NCBI RefSeq assembly: GCF_900167095.1
Contig: NZ_FUXG01000027.1
Span: 1-40,634 of the forward strand
Reading direction: 5' to 3'
Source: Oceanospirillum multiglobuliferum
GTDB taxonomy: Bacteria > Pseudomonadota > Gammaproteobacteria > Pseudomonadales > Halomonadaceae
DNA length: 40,634 bases
Below the pieces are notes generated by a model. It searched no databases. It was not told where the DNA came from and worked only from the letters and a program-made list of their open reading frames with translations. Below, in pieces: positions 33,758 to 40,634 of the stretch. A program made the translations under genes and the position numbers. The first letter of the stretch is position 1. Every line of letters begins with the position of its first letter.

Positions 33758-35788
33758 TTGGAACGCAAAATGGTTGAGAGTCGGCATCAGCGGTTGCGCT
33801 TAAAGCAGCAGGGGCAAGCTAAAACATGCATCACCCTCTATTGGATTGTATTCTGTTGCTTGGTGCTGTTAATGCCCAAAGCAGCGGTTGCAGCGCCAGC
33901 TGTCCATGACTTTGAACAGGAACCTTTGATCCCTCAGTTTGAATTCTTTGTGGATAAAGAACACCGCCACACCCTTGAGACGATCCGCCAACTGCCAGAT
34001 AACGCTTTTAAAAAAGCCCCAGTGACAGGCTATGCAGGGGGCTATAACCGTGCAGTTCACTGGTTAAGATTTACGATACCAGCGGCGACACAACCCGGTC
34101 AGCCTCTTTGGTTGCGTATTCATCCTGCTTATACAGATTTTCTCACGTTGTACCGTCCCGACACATCATCTGATGACACCTTTGTCAGCGTTCCCTCTGG
34201 TGAAATGGTCGAAAACTGGGAGAAAAAAACAGACCGTGCCTTTGTTTTCCAACTCCATGCCCAAAACCAAGCACAACGGTTCTATTTGCGTCTGTCCTCC
34301 AGTAATAACCATTCGGTGATCGCTAGAGTTTACAGTCAGTCGGGGTACATCGGCAGAGTATGGGTTGATTACACACTATCAGGGCTGTATATCGGGCTGC
34401 TGATCGCACTTTTCATTCTGAATATCCGCCACCATAAAGTACACAAAAACAAGTTGAACACCCCCTATCTGGCGTTAGTGGCGGCCTCTTTGTTCACCTT
34501 TATCAGTGGGGATAACTGGATTATGCTTTTGCTGCCCGATAGCAGTAAAGCTTGGGCAAGCTACTTACCTCAAGTGGGCACGTTGATCTACACACTGACT
34601 TTATCCTTTTTCTACCACCGCTTGTTTGAGTTCCAACGACAGCGCAACCCCATCGGCTACTATCTGTCGATAGGGTTTATGGGTCTCACTGCAATAGGCT
34701 TTTTGGCGCTGTTACTCGATCTGTATATCGAGTATATGCCCCTGCTGATGAAGTTGTCGGCACTCTATCTGCTCTGGACAACAGGGGTTGCTTTCAGTTG
34801 GTGGTATCACAAGCGTCGTCATGCCGGGTTGATCCTGATTGCGGCTTTATTGATCTTTTTCGGCACCTTCGGCACAGCGCTCTTTTATGGCGGTTGGGTG
34901 GCCAGTGGTATTTTAGTGTTTTACTCCTACACCATTGGCACCTTGTCCGGTACTTTAGTCTTTCATGGACTGATCAGTCGCCAATTACGTCAACTGGAGC
35001 AGCAGTATGTGACAGCCCTGCTTGAAAAAGAACATACCGAGCAACTTCTGGCTCGAGAGCAAAGCGACAAAGAACAAAAAGCCCAATTTATCAGTATGCT
35101 TTCCCATGAGCTGAAAACCCCCTTGTCGGTTATCAGTATGGGCAGTGCCCAATCCAATCTTTCAGAGAAGGCACGCCATTATGTGCAGCAGGCAATTAAC
35201 GACATGAGCCGTGTGATCGACCGCTGTGCAGTGCTGGAGCAGGTCGATCATCAGGTAGAAACCCGACAGGAAACCGTGGAGCTGATCGCATTGTTGGATA
35301 CGTTGATTCAACAAAGCCCGTCACCGACACGCATACAGCGCCTATTTAGCAAAACGAGCTGCCAAGTGCAGAGCGACAGCGATTGGTTACGGGTGATTCT
35401 GTCTAACCTGTTAGACAATGCCCTAAAATACAGTCCACCCGAGACCACCATCCGTATTGGCCTGAGTTGCCACAATCAACAGATCTGCGTGGTATTTCAC
35501 AATTGGACCGCCGATCCTTTGCCGGATGGCGAGAAAATCTTCACCAAATATTACCGTGCCAAAAGCGCCCATAAAAAAACGGGCTCTGGTTTAGGCTTGT
35601 ATATTGTGAAACGTCTGGCGGATCAGTTAGGGGGCAGCATCCGTTATCAAAGTGCCCCCGCCAACACCCCTTTGCTGTTTGAGAGCGACCAGATAACACA
35701 AGCATCTGGTGTAAAGGAAAAGGAGATGCTACAACACAACAAGATGAACCAAGTGGAGATGTCGTTATGCCTGCCCGATCTGAGCTGA
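33758..35788 (+). CDS. Sensor histidine kinase, 7TMR-DISM type
   Basis: A 676-aa membrane kinase. After a signal-like helix ending KAAVAAPA there is a periplasmic 7TMR-DISMED2-type domain (about residues 50-195). Seven hydrophobic helices follow (about 210-405), then a coiled coil, the H-box FISMLSHELKTPLSVISMGS, and the ATPase domain with NLLDNALKYSPPE and GSGLGLYIVKRLADQLGG. The periplasmic part probably binds a carbohydrate-like ligand, as in related proteins. Start choice: GGGAG at 33744-33748 is nine bases before TTG 33758; a TTG at 33749 is too close to it and ATG 33770 is an alternative. The end overlaps the response regulator by 22 bp. Confidence 0.85.
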   Translation: MERKMVESRHQRLRLKQQGQAKTCITLYWIVFCCLVLLMPKAAVAAPAVHDFEQEPLIPQFEFFVDKEHRHTLETIRQLPDNAFKKAPVTGYAGGYNRAVHWLRFTIPAATQPGQPLWLRIHPAYTDFLTLYRPDTSSDDTFVSVPSGEMVENWEKKTDRAFVFQLHAQNQAQRFYLRLSSSNNHSVIARVYSQSGYIGRVWVDYTLSGLYIGLLIALFILNIRHHKVHKNKLNTPYLALVAASLFTFISGDNWIMLLLPDSSKAWASYLPQVGTLIYTLTLSFFYHRLFEFQRQRNPIGYYLSIGFMGLTAIGFLALLLDLYIEYMPLLMKLSALYLLWTTGVAFSWWYHKRRHAGLILIAALLIFFGTFGTALFYGGWVASGILVFYSYTIGTLSGTLVFHGLISRQLRQLEQQYVTALLEKEHTEQLLAREQSDKEQKAQFISMLSHELKTPLSVISMGSAQSNLSEKARHYVQQAINDMSRVIDRCAVLEQVDHQVETRQETVELIALLDTLIQQSPSPTRIQRLFSKTSCQVQSDSDWLRVILSNLLDNALKYSPPETTIRIGLSCHNQQICVVFHNWTADPLPDGEKIFTKYYRAKSAHKKTGSGLGLYIVKRLADQLGGSIRYQSAPANTPLLFESDQITQASGVKEKEMLQHNKMNQVEMSLCLPDLS

Positions 35789-36459
35789 AATTATTGCTGG
35801 TTGAAGATCATTTCGCCCTACGGGAAATGTTGGTGGAATATCTGGTGTCTTTGGATTATCAAGTTGCAGCCTATGAATCTGCTGAAGATGCCTTGGCATC
35901 AGCAGATACTGACAGCAGCATTGCACTGCTAGATGTTAATCTACCCGGTGAAGATGGTATGTTCTTAGCGCAGCAGCTACGTCAAAAGACACCGAATATC
36001 GGCATTATCTTAATGACTGTACGCAACCAACTGAACGATAAGCTGGAAGGCTATAACGTGGGCGCTGATTTTTACCTGCCAAAACCCGTGGCTCCACAAG
36101 AGTTGGATGCTGCCATTCAGGCGCTTTGTCGACGCTTGCCAAATCAGCAGTCCGCTGATTTGGTACTGAATCACGTTAGCCAATTGCTGACCGCTAGCAA
36201 TAACCAACAGGTGGTGTTATCTGCCGAAGAGTGCCGATTGTTGACCGTACTGGCTCAGGCACCTAAAAACCAGCTGGAGTATTGGCAGCTGGCAGATTAT
36301 CTGGCGCTGGATCTGGACAGTGACACCCTGAAAACCACATTGGAAAAACGCGTCTCCCGCCTACGCCGTAAGCTTACCCAACTTGATCTTCCCCCCACCG
36401 CTGTCAAAGCCCTACGGGGTTTTGGCTATCAACTGACCTGCTCGGTGCAGATCCATTAA
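35767..36459 (+). CDS. Response regulator, OmpR/PhoB type
   Basis: A 230-aa regulator. The receiver domain has its acidic pair in LLLVEDHFALREM, the phospho-acceptor Asp in SIALLDVNLPGEDGM, and the conserved Lys in DFYLPKPVAPQELDAAI. The C-terminal winged helix (about 140-225, LSAEECRLLTVLAQAPKNQL, ending KALRGFGYQL) binds DNA. It overlaps the kinase gene and must be its partner. The giant repeat-protein gene begins 172 bp downstream on the same strand, which makes that gene a likely target or operon member. This is inferred from position. Confidence 0.9.
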   Translation: MPARSELKLLLVEDHFALREMLVEYLVSLDYQVAAYESAEDALASADTDSSIALLDVNLPGEDGMFLAQQLRQKTPNIGIILMTVRNQLNDKLEGYNVGADFYLPKPVAPQELDAAIQALCRRLPNQQSADLVLNHVSQLLTASNNQQVVLSAEECRLLTVLAQAPKNQLEYWQLADYLALDLDSDTLKTTLEKRVSRLRRKLTQLDLPPTAVKALRGFGYQLTCSVQIH

Positions 36460-36539
36460 AAGGCCAAGATTCTGTAGGTTAGCCTGTTACAAAAGGGTCA
36501 GCTTAGGTCAGGTTCAGAAAAAACAACAGAGTAAGATCA

Positions 36540-36559
36540 CTGCCAAATAACACTGGCAG
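36540..36559. promoter_or_regulatory. Hairpin in the leader of the giant protein gene
   Basis: CTGCCA and TGGCAG form a 6-bp stem with an 8-nt loop in the 172-bp gap between the regulator and the repeat protein. No T-run follows. It may be a leader structure or an inverted operator. Confidence 0.35.
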
Positions 36560-36631
36560 CCATAAGCTTATCCATAACACCAAAAGCGATGAGTGCCAGT
36601 TTGATTAATCTTGAGCGGAGGCACTCTACTG

Positions 36632-39600
36632 ATGACGACCATCAACAATGCACCTGTACTGGATACCACCAAATCTCCGGCTTTGACCGATGTCATCCAA
36701 AACGCATCAGCCCCACAGGCTAACTCAACCGCGGGTTCCACACTGGTCAGTGATCTGATTGGTACAGCGAATAATAACGGCATCGGTAACTACAGTGATA
36801 TCGAAGACGATAGCCCCGGTATTGCCATTACCGGCGTCAGCGACAAAGGAAAGCTGTATTACACGACCAACGGCGGCGAAACTTGGTCAGCACTCACCGG
36901 CAGAGTATCCGCAACCTCTGCACTGGTGTTACAGGCGAATGCCGATACCCGAGTTTACTTCCTGCCTAATCAACAAACCGATGCAGGTACGATCAACGAT
37001 GCCCTAACCTTTAAAGCTTGGGATGGTACGGGTGGCTATACCAATGGAAAAACACGCATAACAACAGGCACTGTTTGGAGTATTGATGGCAGTCTTGACA
37101 CCTCTGGAGCTGCTTATGGTGTCAGTGTGATCGGCAACTATGCCTATGTAGCCGATGGTGTTTTGGGCTTACAGGTTATTGATATCAGCGTGCCCAATCA
37201 TCCAACCTTAGTCGGTAATTCTGACACTAATGGAGGTTATGGTGTCAGTGTGGTCGGCAACTATGCTTATGTAGCCAGTGGTTATTTAGGTGTACAGATT
37301 ATCGATATCAGTGATCCCGCCCAGCCAACTTTAACCAGCATGGTTGATACTTCAGGATCTGCTAAGGGTGTCAGTGTGGTCGGCAACTATGCTTATGTAG
37401 CCGATGGTTCGTATGGTTTACAGATTATCGATATTAGTGATCCCGCTAATCCAACCTTAACCGGAACGGTTGATACTTCCGGTACAGCTGTTGGTGTGAG
37501 TGTGGTCGGCAACTATGCTTATGTAGCCGATCGTTCGTATGGTTTACAGATTATCGATATCAGTGATCCCGCTAATCCAACCTTAACCGGAACGGTTGAT
37601 ACTTCTAAACCTGCTCTTGGTGTCAGTGTAGTCGGCAACTATGCTTATGTGGCCAATGCTGAAGCAGGTTTACAGATTATCGATATCAGTGATCCCGCTA
37701 ATCCAACCTTAGTCGGTAATTATGAAACTTATGGATATGCTCATGATGTCAGTGTAGTCGGCAACTATGCTTATGTGGCCACTGGTAGTCCAGGTGTAAA
37801 GATTATCGATATCAGTGATCCCACCAAGCCAACCTTAGCCGGTACTGTTGACACCACTGGAGAGGCTCACGGCGTGAGCGTGGTCGGTGACACTATCTAT
37901 ATCGCTGATAGTGATGCAGGCTTGCAGGTGATTAAAGCCACTGTACCAAACGCTTTCTCCACCGCCAGCGATACGGTTAGTTTGGTGGTGAATGAGTTGA
38001 ATACAGCCCCTACTTTAACCGCCACGGGCACCAACCCCACCTTTACTGAGCTTCTGGATTTAGAGCAGGACACACTGCAAAACACCCCATTGACCTATCT
38101 GTTTACGGAAAGCGATTTCGATACGATTGATGCCAATCAAGAAATCACCCAAGTCACAATTACCGTTACGAATGTAGTCGATTATATCGATGGTAATCCG
38201 GAAGAATTATTGTTTATTGGCTCCAGTGCTATTGAGCCTAGTTTTATACCTATTTTCTTAGAAGACGGCTTTAACAGTCAGAATGTTAATTGGGAAGACA
38301 CTCCCGATTTACCCTACTCTGTAACGATTGATGAGAATAATATCGCTACGGTTGTTATTGACTTTAGCGATAGTGCCGAACACTGGGAACAGTATTTAAA
38401 TAAATTGGCTTATATCAATACAAGCCAAGACCCAACTGCTGGTGATCGGGTCGTGACCATCACCAGTTTAAAAGATGACGGTGGTACAGATAACAACGGC
38501 CAAGACACCACCACGGGTTTAAGTGTGTCCTCCACGGTAACGGTAGTATCTGTTAACGACGCCCCCGTACTGGATGCCACTCAATCTCCGGCTTTGGCCG
38601 ACGTTATTCAAAAGGCAGGCGCACCTGAGGCTAACTCAATCGCTGGTTCCACAGTGGTCAGTGATCTGATTGGTACAGCGAATAATAACGGCATTGGCAA
38701 CTACAGTGATGTCGAAGGCGATAGCCCCGGTATTGCTATTACCGGCGTCAGCGACAAAGGTACGCTGTATTACACCACCGACGGCGGCGCGAACTGGACA
38801 GCACTCACCGGCACAGTATCCGCAACCTCTGCACTGGTGTTACAGGCGAATGCCGATACCCGTGTTTACTTCCAGCCTAATCAACAGACCGATGCAGGCA
38901 CGATCAACGATGCCCTCACCTTTAAAGCTTGGGATGGTACGGGTGAATTTAGCAACGGCCAGACAGAAGTGGTGACTGATATTGTCATCATAGAGAGCTA
39001 CGGAGTTGCTACTCAGGGAGTGGCTAGAAGTGTAAGTGTGGTCGGCAACTACGCCTATGTGGCCGATGGTGGTTCGGGCTTACAGGTTATTGATATCAGT
39101 GTGCCCAATCATCCAACCTTAGTCGGTAATTATGACACTACTGGATATGCTTATGATGTCAGTGTGGTCGGCAACTATGCTTATATAGCCGATGGTGGGG
39201 GGGGTGGTTTGCATATTATCGATATCAGTAATCCCGCCCAGCCAACTTTAACCAGAATGTTTGATACTTCTGGATTTGCTCTTGGTGTCAGTGTGGTCGG
39301 TAACTATGCTTATGTGGCCGATGATAGTGATGGCTTACGGATTATTGATATCAGTGACCCCAATAACCTAGCCTTGACCGGAACGTTTGATACTTCCGGT
39401 GCAGCTGCTGGTGTGAGTGTGGTCGGTAACTATGCTTATGTGGCCGATGCTACCTCAGGTTTACAGATTATCGATATCAGTAATCCCAACAATCCAACCT
39501 TAGCCGGTACTATTGACACAACTGGAAATGCTCGTGGCGTCAGTGTGGTCGGTGACTATGCTTATGTGGCCGATCAAGGTTCGGGTTTACAGATTGTCGA

Positions 39601-40634
39601 TATCAGTGATCCCACCAATCCAACCTTAGCCGGTACTGTTGATACCCCTGGATTTGCTTATGGTGTCAGCGTGGTCGGTGGCTATGCTTATGTGGCAGAT
39701 GGTAGTTCGGGTTTACAGATTATCGATATCAGTGATCCCACCAAGCCAACCTTAGCCGGTACTGTTGACACTACTGGAGAGGCTCGCAGCGTGAGCGTGG
39801 TCGGTGACACTATCTATATCGCTGATAATGATGCAGGCTTGAAGGTGATTAAAGCCACTGTACCAAACGCTTTCTCCACCGCCAGCGATACGGTTAGTTT
39901 GGTGGTGAATGAGTTGAATATAGCACCCACTTTAACCGCTGAGGCTGCCACGCCAACCTTTACTGAAAATGGACAAGCGGTCGATCTGTTTAGCGAAGTA
40001 GCAGCCAATACGGGCAATACCAACGATGCCTTTGCTGGGCTGACCTTAACGGTCACCAATGTTGCCGATGGCGCAGACGAAGTGCTCAATATTGACGGTA
40101 GCGCCATTAGCCTAACCGCAACCACAGCAGCGGGCACAACGACAACCAATGGCCTAACCTATGCTGTTAGCCTTGATAACGGAACGGCCAGGGTTACGCT
40201 GTCCGGTGGTGAATTAACCGCCGAACAATTGCAAACCCTGATCGACGGCATCACCTATCAAAACAACTCTGAAAAGCCGAGTACGGCCAATAATCGGGTT
40301 ATTACACTGACGGAAGTGAAAGACAGCGGCGGCACTGATGGTAATGGTCAGAACAGCCAAGCTCTGAATATCGCGGCAACAGTGAATCTCATCTCGATCA
40401 ACGACGCCCCCGTACTGGATGCCACCAAATCCCCGGCTCTGGCCGATGTCATCCAAAAGGCAGGCGCACCTGAGGCGAGCTCAATCGCTGGCTCCACGCT
40501 GGTCAGTGATCTGATTGGCACTGCGGACAATAACGGCATCGGTAACTACAGTGATGTCGAAGGCGATAGCCCCGGTATTGCTATTACCGGCGTCAGCGAC
40601 AAAGGTACGCTGTATTACACCACCGACGGCGGCG
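36632..40634 (+). CDS. Giant repeat protein, LVIVD propellers and Ig/cadherin-like modules (3' end outside window)
   Basis: One frame is open from ATG 36632 to the window end (1334 codons) with no stop. GGAGG at 36617-36621 is ten bases before the start. Order: module A1 (NNAPVLDTTKSPALTD ... FKAWDGTG), propeller block 1 of seven LVIVD repeats, an Ig/cadherin-like module (about residues 450-640), module A2, propeller block 2 of seven repeats, a second Ig/cadherin-like module, and the start of A3. The Ig-like modules end in VNDAP or INDAP, as in VCBS/cadherin adhesins. There is no N-terminal signal peptide, so a C-terminal type I secretion signal is expected beyond the window. It is probably a large surface or biofilm adhesin. 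A two-component system lies upstream. Confidence 0.85.
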   Translation, partial: MTTINNAPVLDTTKSPALTDVIQNASAPQANSTAGSTLVSDLIGTANNNGIGNYSDIEDDSPGIAITGVSDKGKLYYTTNGGETWSALTGRVSATSALVLQANADTRVYFLPNQQTDAGTINDALTFKAWDGTGGYTNGKTRITTGTVWSIDGSLDTSGAAYGVSVIGNYAYVADGVLGLQVIDISVPNHPTLVGNSDTNGGYGVSVVGNYAYVASGYLGVQIIDISDPAQPTLTSMVDTSGSAKGVSVVGNYAYVADGSYGLQIIDISDPANPTLTGTVDTSGTAVGVSVVGNYAYVADRSYGLQIIDISDPANPTLTGTVDTSKPALGVSVVGNYAYVANAEAGLQIIDISDPANPTLVGNYETYGYAHDVSVVGNYAYVATGSPGVKIIDISDPTKPTLAGTVDTTGEAHGVSVVGDTIYIADSDAGLQVIKATVPNAFSTASDTVSLVVNELNTAPTLTATGTNPTFTELLDLEQDTLQNTPLTYLFTESDFDTIDANQEITQVTITVTNVVDYIDGNPEELLFIGSSAIEPSFIPIFLEDGFNSQNVNWEDTPDLPYSVTIDENNIATVVIDFSDSAEHWEQYLNKLAYINTSQDPTAGDRVVTITSLKDDGGTDNNGQDTTTGLSVSSTVTVVSVNDAPVLDATQSPALADVIQKAGAPEANSIAGSTVVSDLIGTANNNGIGNYSDVEGDSPGIAITGVSDKGTLYYTTDGGANWTALTGTVSATSALVLQANADTRVYFQPNQQTDAGTINDALTFKAWDGTGEFSNGQTEVVTDIVIIESYGVATQGVARSVSVVGNYAYVADGGSGLQVIDISVPNHPTLVGNYDTTGYAYDVSVVGNYAYIADGGGGGLHIIDISNPAQPTLTRMFDTSGFALGVSVVGNYAYVADDSDGLRIIDISDPNNLALTGTFDTSGAAAGVSVVGNYAYVADATSGLQIIDISNPNNPTLAGTIDTTGNARGVSVVGDYAYVADQGSGLQIVDISDPTNPTLAGTVDTPGFAYGVSVVGGYAYVADGSSGLQIIDISDPTKPTLAGTVDTTGEARSVSVVGDTIYIADNDAGLKVIKATVPNAFSTASDTVSLVVNELNIAPTLTAEAATPTFTENGQAVDLFSEVAANTGNTNDAFAGLTLTVTNVADGADEVLNIDGSAISLTATTAAGTTTTNGLTYAVSLDNGTARVTLSGGELTAEQLQTLIDGITYQNNSEKPSTANNRVITLTEVKDSGGTDGNGQNSQALNIAATVNLISINDAPVLDATKSPALADVIQKAGAPEASSIAGSTLVSDLIGTADNNGIGNYSDVEGDSPGIAITGVSDKGTLYYTTDGG
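36647..37050 (+). repeat. Module A, copy 1 (others at 38558 and 40403)
   Basis: A roughly 135-residue unit running from NAPVLD through SDLIGTANNNGIGNYSD, GIAITGVSDKG, LYYTT and QTDAGTINDALTFKAWDGTG. Copies begin at 36647, 38558 and 40403, so successive copies are 1911 and 1845 bp apart, both multiples of three. Copies 2 and 3 are nearly identical in DNA over their shared length, including a stretch from about 38700 and 40545 to the window end. Confidence 0.85.
37113..37960 (+). repeat. LVIVD block 1: seven 42-residue repeats
   Basis: The unit GVSVVGNYAYVADGxxGLQIIDISDP is followed by xxPTLxGTVDTSG. Starts of the VSVVG codons are at 37121, 37244, 37370, 37496, 37622, 37748 and 37874, i.e. one 123-bp and five 126-bp steps. 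The seventh unit differs (GDTIYIADSDAGLQVIKATV) and closes the block. Seven units are the number needed for a seven-bladed propeller. Confidence 0.9.
39024..39880 (+). repeat. LVIVD block 2: seven 42-residue repeats
   Basis: VSVVG starts are at 39032, 39158, 39287, 39413, 39539, 39665 and 39791, i.e. 126-bp steps with one of 129 bp caused by a run of G (GGGGGG at about 39197). The seventh unit (GDTIYIADNDAGLKVIKATV) is almost identical to that of block 1, in DNA as well as protein, while inner units differ more. Confidence 0.9.

Noticed and set aside
33642-33780. Short plus-strand frame upstream of the kinase (MCRKRRWKINKN...)
   Set aside because: No ribosome site, no family, and it runs into the kinase start in another frame.
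36759-38975. Short alternative-frame reading frames inside the giant gene (for example at 36759 and 38670)
   Set aside because: They lie out of frame inside the duplicated module A and resemble each other only because the DNA is duplicated.
37113-39880. CRISPR-like or non-coding tandem repeats
   Set aside because: The 126-bp periodicity is in frame and encodes the LVIVD motif in a single open frame, so it is a protein repeat.

Overview
This 40.6-kb window looks like the chromosome of a marine, Oceanospirillales-like gammaproteobacterium. That rests on the gene content: NrtS-type nitrate transporter, PA2778/PA2779 and PBPRA1643 family genes, ErcA/ErcS pair, dadA-ridA-dadX, many chemoreceptors and a very large secreted repeat protein. 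The genus cannot be fixed from sequence alone.

Layout. 1-312: 5' end of an IS30-type insertion sequence. 380-9400: housekeeping and signalling genes, mostly on the minus strand (glycosyltransferase, flavoprotein, soluble chemoreceptor, NrtS, M23 peptidase, LysR, DUF924, then ercA with an overlapping hybrid histidine kinase). 9565-16649: a histidine-utilisation cluster, hutH-hutU and hutI-hutG on the minus strand, with a divergent LysR regulator in place of the usual HutC. Four tandem 14-15 bp repeats sit between hutH and the regulator.

16650-21320 is the accessory region and the most unusual part. It holds a relic of a gamma-glutamylcyclotransferase 3' end, an FRG-domain gene followed 8 bp later by a class-II (Leu-like) tRNA gene with anticodon ATA, a zinc-ribbon/HEPN-like gene, several imperfect integron attC-like structures, fragments of a REP-type (Y1) transposase, a monooxygenase pseudogene and a small two-gene membrane unit. 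No integrase is visible, so the best description is a degenerate cassette cluster without integrase (CALIN-like). A related sequence lies in inverted orientation at 26640-27045, behind an intact gamma-glutamylcyclotransferase gene.

21323-33225: a membrane chemoreceptor, a small gene with its own terminator, a SEC-C protein, the PA2778/PA2779 pair, pyrC, a gamma-glutamylcyclotransferase, a DMT exporter, a membrane protein with a winged-helix-like tail, an outer-membrane barrel, and the alanine catabolic operon dadA-ridA-dadX.

33758-40634: a 7TMR-DISM histidine kinase and an OmpR-type regulator (overlapping genes), then the first 1334 codons of a giant repeat protein that runs off the window. 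It alternates Ig/cadherin-like modules with two blocks of exactly seven LVIVD repeats, each of which fits a seven-bladed propeller. It has no N-terminal signal peptide, so type I secretion is likely.

How the genes work together: hutH-U-I-G convert histidine to glutamate and formamide; dadX, dadA and ridA convert L-alanine to pyruvate; the kinase/regulator pair is placed to control the adhesin-like protein; and the FRG gene, the tRNA and the HEPN-like gene form a candidate RNA-centred defence or conflict locus, which is inference only.
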